From an uncultured Faecalibacterium sp. (lineage in GTDB: Bacteria; Bacillota; Clostridia; Oscillospirales; Ruminococcaceae), in NCBI GenBank assembly GCA_934511465.1, contig CAKSWG010000023.1, forward strand, positions 1 to 32,429: a DNA stretch of 32,429 nucleotides, written 5' to 3'. Under the pieces are notes generated by a model that saw nothing but the letters and a program-made list of their open reading frames with translations, did not search any database and was not told the origin of the DNA. Both the position numbers and the translations under genes were made by a program. The stretch's first letter is position 1. Each line of letters starts with the position of its first letter. Positions 1 to 8,482 of this stretch are shown here, one piece after another.

Positions 1-309
1 CTCAGCATCGAAAACCGCAGTGTGCAGTACGCAATGCTGGCCTGCGGCTATGTGGACGGCATCGCCGCCCACGAGACGGGCATCCTGCAATACATGAAGG
101 ACAATGCCGTAGACTTCCGCATTTTGGAGGAACCGCTGCTGGTCACCGGGCTGGGTGCCGCCTTTGCAAAGAACGACACCCGCGGGCTGGACAGCCAGCT
201 GACCGACACCCTTGCGCAGATGCGCGCAGACGGCACGCTGGAGCGGATCGTTGGCCGATACCTTGAAAATCCTGCGCAGTATCTGGAGGTGGACACCATT
301 GACGCGTAA
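1..309 (+). CDS. C-terminal part of an SBP_bac_3-type solute-binding protein (partial, runs off the left edge)
   Basis: The reading frame is open from the first base and ends with TAA at 307-309, so only about the last 102 residues are present. The piece has the usual end of family 3 (amino-acid type) periplasmic binding proteins: a segment giving access to bound ligand, a stretch resembling [10 protein letters not shown] (the family's 'piGiavrkgd'), then [22 protein letters not shown], closely like the family ending 'lnkalaelkadGtlakiyekw'. The protein should bind a small solute outside the membrane. The next gene, a hybrid histidine kinase, starts inside its last codons, so the two are translationally coupled, which suggests the binding protein feeds a sensor and not only a transporter. 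The ligand cannot be told. The signal peptide lies outside the window. Confidence 0.85.
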   Translation, partial: LSIENRSVQYAMLACGYVDGIAAHETGILQYMKDNAVDFRILEEPLLVTGLGAAFAKNDTRGLDSQLTDTLAQMRADGTLERIVGRYLENPAQYLEVDTIDA

Positions 310-2875
310 AAACAGAACCACCTCGGATAAAAAGATATGGGCGGTCTATCTGATCGTCGGTGTGCTCCTGATGGCCGGTGTCGCTTTTTTCTCCAGCTGG
401 CGGGCAATGCGCACAGCGGAGGAACGCTTTTGCCAGACCCTTGAGTTTGTCAAATCCCAGTCCACCAGCTTTGAAAAGCACAACGATACCATCACGGCAA
501 AGGCCCTGCGCCGCACGGCGGTATCGGTGCATCAGCTGGCACAGGACCCTGCCCTCGACCTTTCCGACCCGCAGTGCCTGAAAAAGCAGGCAGAGATGCT
601 CTGGCTCACCGGCATTTCGGTTCTGGCCCCGGACGGTACGCTCCTGTGCGAATCCACGACCAACGGCATCGGCTATGCCCGGTTTGGCGACCAGCTGAAA
701 AATGATGCCGTTCTGGACGTTTTATCTTACCCGCAAAAGACCTATGTGAAGCGCGTCCTGCTGGAAGATGGCTCTGCCGTGGATGTTGCGGCACATCGGG
801 CAGAAAACACAGAACTGCTCCTGCTTGCCTACCGGTACAACCCGGCAAAATTTGTGGAGGAAACGGCGCTGTCCATCCAGAGCGTGCTGGATGGCTACCC
901 GGCAGAAACCAGCGGCACGCTGTTCATCGTGCAGAACAATCAGGTCGTTGCCGCAAACCGTCCGGAGCTGATCGGGCAGGATACGGCGGACAGTCCGCTG
1001 GTGCAGGGGATCCGCAAAGCCGGGACCGCCAAAACGCTGACCCATACCCGGGATTGGAACGGCTCCGGCTGCTATTTTGGAATGTACTGCCATGGAAGAT
1101 CTTTCGATCTCTACGCGTATACGGACGAAAAATCGGTCTTTCGTGAATCGTTCCCGTTGATTTTGATGGCGCTGGCCGGTTACATCCTGCTTGTAACGAT
1201 CCTTCGGGTGCTGCGCAGACGCTCCGTGCAGGAGATGGAGCAGCAGAAGAAAGAGCAGGAGAAGAAGTATCAGGCTCAGCTGGAGGAACAAAACCGCAAA
1301 CTGGAGATCGCGCTCCAGCACGAGGGGGCGGCAAACCGTGCCAAGCGGGAGTTCCTGTTCAATATGAGCCACGATATCCGTACCCCCATGAACGCCATCA
1401 TTGGCTTCACTTCGCTGGCTGCGACCCATATCGATAATAAGGAACAAGTGCTGGACTACCTGAAAAAGATCTCCACCTCCAGCCAGCATCTGCTTTCCCT
1501 CATCAATGATGTGCTGGATATGAGCCGCATCGAGAGCGGAAAAGTAAAAATTGAAGAAAAAACGGTGCATCTGCCGGACCTCGTCCACGATGTGCGCTCC
1601 ATCATCCAGCCCAATGTTTCGGCAAAGCGGCTGTCGCTTTTCATCGATACTATGGATGTGGAGAATGAGGACATCATCACCGACCCGCTGCGGCTGAACC
1701 AGATCCTGTTGAACATTTTGTCCAACGCCATCAAGTTCACTCCCACAGGCGGCATGATCAGCATCCGCATTGCCCAGAAGAACGGTGCGCCCGCGGGCCG
1801 GGCCTGCTATGAGTTCCGCATCAAGGACAACGGCATCGGCATGAGCGAGGAGTTCCAGAAGCACATCTTTGAGGCGTTCACCCGGGAGGAAAGCTCCACC
1901 GTCAGCGGCATTCAGGGCACAGGCCTCGGCATGTCCATCACCAAGAACATCGTGGACCTGATGGGCGGCACCATTGCCATTGAAAGCGAACCGGGCAAGG
2001 GCAGCGAGTTCATCGTAGATCTCTGCTTCGCGCTCAGCGGACAAAAGGTGGAGCCCAAGCAGCTCCCGCAGCTGGAAGGTCTGCGGGCATTGGTGGCAGA
2101 CGACGATACCGACACCTGCCTGAGCGTCAGCACCATGCTGTCCAAGATCGGGATGCGGCCGGAGTGGACGATCTCCGGCCGGGAAGCGGTGATCCGCACC
2201 CGGTACGCCATGGAGCAGGGCGACGAATTCAGCGTCTACATCATCGACTGGCTGATCCCCGATATGAACGGTATCGAGGTCGTGCGGCAGATCCGCAAGG
2301 TGATCGGGAAAAGCTGCCCCATCATCATTCTGACAGCCTACGACTGGGCCGATATCGAAGAGGAAGCCCGCGCTGCCGGTGTTACCGCCTTCTGCGAAAA
2401 GCCGCTGTTCCTTTCTGAACTGCGCAGAGTGCTGGCAGAACCGTTCGGTGCAGAGCCTGTCCACGAGCCAGCGCAGCCAAATGCCGCCAATCTCAAGGGA
2501 AAGAAGCTCTTGCTGGTGGAGGACAATGCCTTGAACCGTGAGCTCGCGCAGGAGATCCTGAAGGAAGCGGGCTTTGCGGTAGACACGGCTGAGGATGGCG
2601 AGATCGCCGTCCGGAAGATGAAGCAGGCAGCCCCCGGGCAGTACGACCTGATCTTAATGGACATCCAGATGCCCAAGATGGACGGTTACGAAGCGACGCG
2701 GCAGATCCGTGCCCTGCCGGATGCCGCAAAGGCAGGCATTCCCATCTTTGCAATGACGGCAAATGCCTTTGAAGAAGACCGTCAGAATGCGTTGAAGGCC
2801 GGTATGAACGGCCACATTGCAAAACCACTGGATATTCCGCACCTGCTACAGGTCCTTGCAGATGTACTGAAGTAA
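299..2875 (+). CDS. Membrane hybrid sensor histidine kinase with two receiver domains
   Basis: This is an 858-residue signal-transducing kinase. I chose the TTG at 299 because GGAGGT (285-290) sits 8 nt upstream and the start overlaps the stop of the preceding binding-protein gene by 11 bp. Domains in order: membrane segment about 12-33, extracytoplasmic sensor about 34-285, second membrane segment about 285-304, charged coiled coil about 306-347, HisKA with H-box [12 protein letters not shown] (phospho-His 358), HATPase with N-box around 466-481, DNGIGM (510-515) and GTGLGMSI (540-547), receiver 1 (about 596-713, Asp650 in YIIDW), receiver 2 (about 735-855, Asp788 in [11 protein letters not shown]). 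All catalytic residues look intact. There is no HPt or DNA-binding output domain, so phosphate must leave to a partner not visible here. The coupled solute-binding protein probably presents the ligand (inference). The second kinase, convergent with it, has the same plan. Confidence 0.93.
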   Translation: MTRKNRTTSDKKIWAVYLIVGVLLMAGVAFFSSWRAMRTAEERFCQTLEFVKSQSTSFEKHNDTITAKALRRTAVSVHQLAQDPALDLSDPQCLKKQAEMLWLTGISVLAPDGTLLCESTTNGIGYARFGDQLKNDAVLDVLSYPQKTYVKRVLLEDGSAVDVAAHRAENTELLLLAYRYNPAKFVEETALSIQSVLDGYPAETSGTLFIVQNNQVVAANRPELIGQDTADSPLVQGIRKAGTAKTLTHTRDWNGSGCYFGMYCHGRSFDLYAYTDEKSVFRESFPLILMALAGYILLVTILRVLRRRSVQEMEQQKKEQEKKYQAQLEEQNRKLEIALQHEGAANRAKREFLFNMSHDIRTPMNAIIGFTSLAATHIDNKEQVLDYLKKISTSSQHLLSLINDVLDMSRIESGKVKIEEKTVHLPDLVHDVRSIIQPNVSAKRLSLFIDTMDVENEDIITDPLRLNQILLNILSNAIKFTPTGGMISIRIAQKNGAPAGRACYEFRIKDNGIGMSEEFQKHIFEAFTREESSTVSGIQGTGLGMSITKNIVDLMGGTIAIESEPGKGSEFIVDLCFALSGQKVEPKQLPQLEGLRALVADDDTDTCLSVSTMLSKIGMRPEWTISGREAVIRTRYAMEQGDEFSVYIIDWLIPDMNGIEVVRQIRKVIGKSCPIIILTAYDWADIEEEARAAGVTAFCEKPLFLSELRRVLAEPFGAEPVHEPAQPNAANLKGKKLLLVEDNALNRELAQEILKEAGFAVDTAEDGEIAVRKMKQAAPGQYDLILMDIQMPKMDGYEATRQIRALPDAAKAGIPIFAMTANAFEEDRQNALKAGMNGHIAKPLDIPHLLQVLADVLK

Positions 2876-2896
2876 CCAGCGGCCGCCGCCAAAAGC

Positions 2897-2970
2897 AAAA
2901 GCACCCGCAGCAAGCGCCACAGAGGTTTTTGACCTCCAGTGAGCAAATTGCTGTGGGTGCTTTATTTTTT
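2897..2970. terminator. Bidirectional terminator between the two convergent kinases
   Basis: AAAGCACCCGCAG (2898-2910) pairs with CTGTGGGTGCTTT (2951-2963) with one G-T mismatch, followed by a T-rich run on the plus strand and preceded by A-rich sequence that serves the minus strand. A small inner hairpin (GAGGT/ACCTC, 2922-2936) sits in the loop. It lies between the stop of the plus-strand kinase at 2875 and the stop of the minus-strand kinase at 2990. Confidence 0.8.
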
Positions 2971-2989
2971 ATGTCTGACAGGCGTTTGG

Positions 2990-5938
2990 TCACAGGACCT
3001 TGTGCAGCTCCTGCACCAAGTCGCCGATCACGATGGGTTTGGACAAAAAGCCGGTCATGCCGCTCTCCATGGCGCGGCGGCGGTCCTCATCGAACGCGTT
3101 GGCGGTCATGGCAAGGATCGGGAGCCCGGCCAGAGCGGGGTCTTCCAGTGCGCGGATCTGCCGGGTGGCGGTATAGCCATCCATCACCGGCATCTGTACA
3201 TCCATCAGCACCAGATCATAGCTGCCCGGCGCTGCGGTGCGGACCTTTTCCACCGCTACGGCACCATTTTCAGCCGTATCGACCCAGAAACCGTACTCGC
3301 GCAGAATTTCCAGCGCGATCTCGCGGTTCAGGGCGTTGTCCTCCACCAGCAGGATATGTTTTCCCTTGAAGTCGGCGATCTTTTCGGGCAGAAGCTCCTG
3401 CGCTGCATCCGTCTGTTTCTGGCCGAGGGCGCTCATCAGGGTCTCGCGCAGGTCGGACAGGAACATGGGCTTGGAACAGAAAGCGGTCACACCGGCAGCC
3501 TTTGCCTCCACCTCGATATCGGACCAGTCATAGGCCGTCAGGATGATGATGGGGGTATCGTCGTTCAGGCTGCGGATCTGGCGTGTGACCTCGATGCCGT
3601 TCATATCCGGCAGCCGCCAGTCAATGATATAGGCATGGTAGGCATCGCTCATTTCAATGGACTGCCGTGCGCGCAGCACCGCTTCCTTGCCGGAAAGGGT
3701 CCACTCCGCGCGCATTCCCACCTTGACCAGCATCTTTGTCACGCTGTCGCAGGTGTTGAAATCGTCGTCCGCCACCAGTGCCTTCAGGCCCTCCAGCTCG
3801 GTGATCTTTTCCACCGGGCGGTGCTCTGCCTGTACCCGCAGCGGCACGCGAACGATAAACTCGCTGCCCTTGCCCTGCGCCGTCTGCACCTCGATGGTGC
3901 CGCCCATCATATCCACGATGTTTTTGGTGATGGCCATGCCAAGGCCGGTACCTTGGATCCGGCTGACCGTGGAGGTGCGCTCCCGCTCAAAAGGCTGGAA
4001 TATTTTTTTGGCAAACTCCTCGCTCATGCCGATGCCGTTGTCCTTGACACGGAACTCGTACTGCCCGCAGCCGCGCACCTGCCCGGCAAGCTGACGCACC
4101 CGCACCGAGACCGTGCCGCCCGCCGGAGTAAACTTGATGGCGTTGGACAGCAGGTTCAGCAGGATCTGGTTCAGCCGGGTCTTATCGCAGTAGACATCCT
4201 CGTCTGTCACCTCCATGGCGTCCATATAAAGCTCCAGCTGCTTTGCGTAGATCTGCCCGCTGACGATGGTTTTCAGGTCATGCAGCACATCCGAAAGGTT
4301 GACTTCCACTTCTTCCAGATGGATCTTTCCGCTTTCGATGCGGCTCATATCCAGCACATCGTTGATCAGCGAGAGCAAATGCTTGCTGGAAGCAAGGGTC
4401 TTGCCAAGATAATCCTTCACCCGCTCCTTGTCGTCAATATTGCTGAGCGCCAGCGTGGTAAAGCCGATGATGGCGTTCATGGGGGTGCGGATATCGTGAG
4501 ACATATTGGAAAGGAAGGTGCTCTTGGCGCGGTTGGCGGTCTCGGCGGCGGCAACGGCATTGGAAAGCGCCTGATTCACCTGCTTGTCGGCGGTGCGGTC
4601 GGACATGACAAGGATATACTTGGTCCTGCCCGCCACCTCGCTGCCCATGGCAACGATGTGGAACCAGCGCAGCTCTTTTGTCTCCTGATGCATATACGCC
4701 GCATCCCACTCGCGCTGCTGCCCGCGGAGAAGCCCCTCCAGAAAGTTCTTTTCACGGTCCGGGTCGTCTTTCGGGTGCAGTTCTGCCAGAACATGGACAT
4801 CCTGCCGCACTTCTTTCCATGGAATGCCCAGTAGCCGTTCAATGTTGGGGCTGACATAATCCGCCTTGGAGGTCTCTGCGTCCAGCATCAGGAAAACATC
4901 GTCCACATTCAGCGAAAGCTTCTGGAACAGCTCGTCCCGGTACAGGATCTCTGTATTCTTCCGGCGCAGCACGCTATGGCTTCTGCGCAGGATCAGCAGA
5001 ATGACCAGCAGCGCAAGACCTGCGGCAATGCCCGCCACGATCTGCACCGTGTGGAACCACAGCTTATCCAGACTGGCATTGACGATGCTGACCGGGACAA
5101 GCCCCAGCATCGTCCAGCTCTGGACCGCCGTGCCCTCGTAGACCAGATAATAACTGGTGCCGCCCAGCTCTACCTTCATGTTTCCGCTGCTGCCCTGTGC
5201 AAAGGCATTGGACAGATCCATGATCTGCGCCTCGGAAAGATCGGAATGGTCGCGCAGCATCGCAATGAAGTTGTAGATCGTTTCCTTGCGATTTACGGAA
5301 TTGTCGATCACCACCCGTCCATCCGGGTAGATCACATAGTTGCTGGCATTGCCCTGAAAGGCAGAGCTGTCCAGTAATCTCAGCACCGCATCGTTGTAGT
5401 AGGCGATGGCAATGGCATCGTAGGCAAAGCCCCGGTAGCTGCCCTGTGTTTTGGGGCAGACGAACACCAGCATCTGGGGTTTGCCGGGCAGAGCCGTATT
5501 TACGACGATATCCTCGCCATTGGAGAGTTTTTCGTCCAGATTCGTCTGCAAGCCAAGGTAGCCGGTCTCTCCGGTCACGGTCATATAGTTGCCGTCATAG
5601 GTAAGAAAGTAAAAGCCGGCAAATCCGGTTGCCTGCTGTGCATCCCCGATATACGCCTGAATTTCGTCCTCATCCGAGGTGTTTTCCAGAAAGCCGTTGT
5701 ACAGATGCAGATAGGTCAGGTTTTTGCGCACCATCTCGCTGAGCATATTGTTGGACTTGTGCAAGACCTCTTCCAGATGGGAGGTACTTTCCTGATAGAT
5801 GGTCTGCGACACAAACGAGATGTACCGAACGCTGAAACCTGCCACCAGCAAGACCAGAAGAAGGATGGCGGCAGCGGCCGAAAGCTTTTTCCGCCGGAGA
5901 TGGCAGTTTCGTTTGGATCCGTGTTTTTCGTCTGCCAT
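2990..5938 (-). CDS. Membrane hybrid sensor histidine kinase with PAS and two receiver domains
   Basis: This is a 982-residue kinase. The ATG at 5938 is preferred because GAGGTG (5945-5950) lies 6 nt upstream; a GTG at 5947, overlapping the upstream stop by 4 bp, is the alternative. Order of parts: basic N-terminus, membrane segment about 20-38, dCache-like extracytoplasmic sensor about 40-295, second membrane segment about 298-318, PAS domain about 335-450, HisKA (H-box [12 protein letters not shown], His481), HATPase (DNGIGM near 635, GTGLGMAI near 664), receiver 1 (Asp773 in YIIDWRLPDMNG), receiver 2 (Asp913 in LMDVQMPVMDG). From the H-box onward it is very similar to the convergent kinase, while the sensor part differs and a PAS domain is added, as expected of paralogs with different inputs. 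It is the second gene of an operon with the lipoprotein upstream. No output regulator is visible. Confidence 0.93.
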   Translation of the reverse strand: MADEKHGSKRNCHLRRKKLSAAAAILLLVLLVAGFSVRYISFVSQTIYQESTSHLEEVLHKSNNMLSEMVRKNLTYLHLYNGFLENTSDEDEIQAYIGDAQQATGFAGFYFLTYDGNYMTVTGETGYLGLQTNLDEKLSNGEDIVVNTALPGKPQMLVFVCPKTQGSYRGFAYDAIAIAYYNDAVLRLLDSSAFQGNASNYVIYPDGRVVIDNSVNRKETIYNFIAMLRDHSDLSEAQIMDLSNAFAQGSSGNMKVELGGTSYYLVYEGTAVQSWTMLGLVPVSIVNASLDKLWFHTVQIVAGIAAGLALLVILLILRRSHSVLRRKNTEILYRDELFQKLSLNVDDVFLMLDAETSKADYVSPNIERLLGIPWKEVRQDVHVLAELHPKDDPDREKNFLEGLLRGQQREWDAAYMHQETKELRWFHIVAMGSEVAGRTKYILVMSDRTADKQVNQALSNAVAAAETANRAKSTFLSNMSHDIRTPMNAIIGFTTLALSNIDDKERVKDYLGKTLASSKHLLSLINDVLDMSRIESGKIHLEEVEVNLSDVLHDLKTIVSGQIYAKQLELYMDAMEVTDEDVYCDKTRLNQILLNLLSNAIKFTPAGGTVSVRVRQLAGQVRGCGQYEFRVKDNGIGMSEEFAKKIFQPFERERTSTVSRIQGTGLGMAITKNIVDMMGGTIEVQTAQGKGSEFIVRVPLRVQAEHRPVEKITELEGLKALVADDDFNTCDSVTKMLVKVGMRAEWTLSGKEAVLRARQSIEMSDAYHAYIIDWRLPDMNGIEVTRQIRSLNDDTPIIILTAYDWSDIEVEAKAAGVTAFCSKPMFLSDLRETLMSALGQKQTDAAQELLPEKIADFKGKHILLVEDNALNREIALEILREYGFWVDTAENGAVAVEKVRTAAPGSYDLVLMDVQMPVMDGYTATRQIRALEDPALAGLPILAMTANAFDEDRRRAMESGMTGFLSKPIVIGDLVQELHKVL

Positions 5939-5943
5939 CCCGC

Positions 5944-7809
5944 TCACCTCAACGTCATGTAGTTTTCCGGCTCTGCAAGCGCTGCCTTGCCGCCGGAGAC
6001 GTAATCACGCCATGTGTTTTTCACCCACGCATCTCCGTCCATGGAAATGCCGCTTTCGTCCGCAAGCAGCGGCGCCATCTGCTTTGCCGTTGCGAGGCAG
6101 GTCACGGTAACGGTGTCGTTGTCCCCCAGCGGCTGTCCGTTCCGGGTGATGCCAGTCAGGGTATAGCTGCCGCTGTCCTCTTTGACCTCCACGGCAATGC
6201 CGCTGAACACCGGCAGAGAGCCGCGGTTGAAGGGCACAAAGCCGCCCTCGCAGCCCTCCACAAAGGCGCGGACGGTCTCTTTCAGCTCGGCACCGGTCAT
6301 GGTGCGCCGGTAAGCCAAAAGACCGTTCGGCATGATCATGGAGGCTGCCATTTTCTGAGTATAGTCTGCCTTCAGCACACTGCCGGTAAAGCTGTTTGCG
6401 GTGGCAAGCAGCACATCGGTGCCATAAACGCCGCGCAGCGTGTTCGCCATAACGGAGAAAGCGGCGCTGCCGCCGTTTGCGTGGAACACGTTGGAATAGC
6501 TCTTCCCGGAGGTCAGCACGATCTCGTCATCGGCAGGCGCACCCTCGGCAAGAAGCTGGGCATTGAACGCACGATAAGCCTGCTGTGCCGTGTACTCGCC
6601 TGCGATCATTTTGGAGACAACATCCTTGGAGACGGCAAAGAAATCGTTGGAGGCGATGCGGATATACATGTGGTTTTCTTCCACCACCGGACAGACATCC
6701 TTCAGATATTCGCTCAGGCGCAGGCTGACGTTCTGGCTGTAGCTCAGCACATCCTGCCCGTCGGCAACGATGCGGTTCTGCGCCTGTTCGGAGAGCATGA
6801 CGTTCAGCACCTTCATGGCTTTTTCGCGTCGCGCTGTGTCTTGCTCCAGATCACGGTTCAGGGCGATCTGAAAATAGGGGGTGGTCATCAGCCACTTTTC
6901 GCCGTTCTGGCCGAAGAAAGGCAGGAAGATCGTGTCGATGCCCTCATCCTGAAACATCTTGACACCGGCAGAGCTGCCAAAGTACATGGCAACTTCCCCG
7001 TTCCGGAACATCCCGGTCACATCGTTGTAATTCAACGCAAGATCGTCTGCCGTGAGGTGGGTGTCCTGAATGAACTGCGCCATCCGCTCAAATGCCCCCG
7101 GCCACACGGTGTCGTCCAGACCGACCCGTGCGGTGTTGGCGGGGTCGCTGTAAGCGGTGCGCCACTTGCGCCCTTCCGTAGTGGTAAGCTCGGCAGCGGA
7201 AAGCCCCTGAAGCGTTTCCATGCAGGTATAGTCGTAGGTATAATCGGCGGTAAAGCCGCGGATGCCCACCTTTTCAAATGCCTGACAGGCCGCCGCAAAG
7301 CTTGCGTAATCGGTGGGAAGGGGGATATCGTACTGCTCAAAAAGGCTGCGGTTGACCACAAAGCCGTGGGCGTCGGCGCACACCGGCAGCCAGTTCACGC
7401 TGCCGTCCTCGTTTTTGAAGTTGTTGAGGTAGGTGTTATAAACAGCACCCGCCTCGTTGGTCATGGCAAGGTTCATCAGGCTGTCCTTCAGGGGAGCCGC
7501 ATCGTGCAGCGAGAAACGGCAGCAGGTGATGATATCCGGCAGACCGCCGTTCTCCTGCAAAAATTTGTAAAAATCCAGATCGTTGTTGCCTACGATGAAT
7601 TCAATGTTCACGTCCGGCAACTGTGCCTGAACATAGGGCGCATAGTTTTCGTACAGGCTGGTGCTCCACAGATACACCTGAATGGTCTGGGCATCCTCCT
7701 GCTTTTCCAGTTGTTCTGCACTTTTTGTTCCGCATCCGGTCAGCATGGATAGACCCATCACCAGTGCCGCAAGCACGGAAAACAGGCGGCGCAATGTTTT
7801 TGTTTTCAT
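5944..7809 (-). CDS. Solute-binding lipoprotein with a 5'-nucleotidase-C-like C-terminal domain
   Basis: This is a 621-residue lipoprotein starting at ATG 7809, behind an AGG-containing ribosome site (complement of 7815-7823). Basic residues, a hydrophobic stretch and lipobox LTGC put the lipidated cysteine at residue 26. Residues about 38-420 resemble family 1/8 extracellular solute-binding proteins (VYLWSTSLYENYAPYV near the start, then GGLPDIITCC). From about 430 to the end the sequence changes to a pattern like the C-terminal domain of 5'-nucleotidases: MTGAELKETVRAF, then an SGIAVEV strand, then ITRNGQPLGDNDTVTV. That domain normally shapes substrate binding beside a metallophosphatase, which is absent here. 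TGA at 5944-5946 abuts the kinase gene, so the two are coupled. There are no permease genes, so a sensory co-receptor role is likely (inference). The domain assignment is by eye. Confidence 0.85.
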   Translation of the reverse strand: MKTKTLRRLFSVLAALVMGLSMLTGCGTKSAEQLEKQEDAQTIQVYLWSTSLYENYAPYVQAQLPDVNIEFIVGNNDLDFYKFLQENGGLPDIITCCRFSLHDAAPLKDSLMNLAMTNEAGAVYNTYLNNFKNEDGSVNWLPVCADAHGFVVNRSLFEQYDIPLPTDYASFAAACQAFEKVGIRGFTADYTYDYTCMETLQGLSAAELTTTEGRKWRTAYSDPANTARVGLDDTVWPGAFERMAQFIQDTHLTADDLALNYNDVTGMFRNGEVAMYFGSSAGVKMFQDEGIDTIFLPFFGQNGEKWLMTTPYFQIALNRDLEQDTARREKAMKVLNVMLSEQAQNRIVADGQDVLSYSQNVSLRLSEYLKDVCPVVEENHMYIRIASNDFFAVSKDVVSKMIAGEYTAQQAYRAFNAQLLAEGAPADDEIVLTSGKSYSNVFHANGGSAAFSVMANTLRGVYGTDVLLATANSFTGSVLKADYTQKMAASMIMPNGLLAYRRTMTGAELKETVRAFVEGCEGGFVPFNRGSLPVFSGIAVEVKEDSGSYTLTGITRNGQPLGDNDTVTVTCLATAKQMAPLLADESGISMDGDAWVKNTWRDYVSGGKAALAEPENYMTLR

Positions 7810-8482
7810 CCAATCCTTCCCCTCACAACTCTTGGGCAGCTGCCGTTCTGCGGCAAAGCTGCTTTGGATCACTGGTCGTACATCACCGCCCACAAGAGTG
7901 TGCGCTGTAAAACCCGCCCACGGAAATGATGCCGCAATTTTTGCGTGCTTCCTGTTTTGCGGTCCTGAATACTACTAAAAAGCACTTGAAAAGGCATACG
8001 CACAGCATGACAGAAACATAAAATTATTTTACCACTATTATGAAGGATTTTCAACAAAGTTTCATATATATTTGTGCACAAAAGCAACGCATGTCCGATT
8101 TCTTGGCGTCAAAGGTCATCTTTCGCATGGAAAAAACTTTGCATTTTTGAAGCGGTGTCATCGATAACTAGGACAAACCTGCTGACAGGCATCAATGCCC
8201 TGCCAAGATCTGACCCGAACGGCAAACGATGGCAGCAGCTGCCGGGCAACCAGTATCGTGCAGCGGAGGTGCAGGTGGGCAGTGACCAGCACACGATCTC
8301 CGTGAACATTCTTTGGGTTATTTTGCTCCCCGTGGCCGGAGCAGGCACTGCGGGCCAACATCCACTGCCAGATCTCGCTGGCGCTCAACCGCATCTACAC
8401 CGAGTGGTATCCCAGCAAGGGCTACACCTTCAACATCACCAACTCCACCAGCTACGACCAGTATTATGTCCACGGACGCACG
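7810..8482. other. Intergenic region with long leader; no supported gene
   Basis: The left part (7810 to about 8019) is the untranslated leader of the minus-strand lipoprotein gene. The rest holds its promoter, and from about 8100 a stretch with no ORF I can recognise. An open frame begins at 8074 on the plus strand, but past about 8339 it only runs out of frame over the SpoIID-like coding sequence. Homology of the downstream gene begins abruptly near 8327-8339. Confidence 0.6.
8026..8054 (-). promoter_or_regulatory. Promoter of the lipoprotein-kinase operon
   Basis: On the minus strand TTGAAA (8049-8054) and TAAAAT (8026-8031) are separated by exactly 17 nt. Transcription would start near 8019, giving a leader of about 210 nt before the lipoprotein start codon at 7809. 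Confidence 0.65.

Noticed and set aside
722..2464. 580-codon open frame on the minus strand
   Set aside because: Antisense to the first hybrid kinase, whose catalytic motifs are complete.
7880..7980. Possible c-di-GMP riboswitch in the lipoprotein leader
   Set aside because: An ACGCAAA-like block and a GGGTTT block are present but the conserved order and pairings of the class are not.
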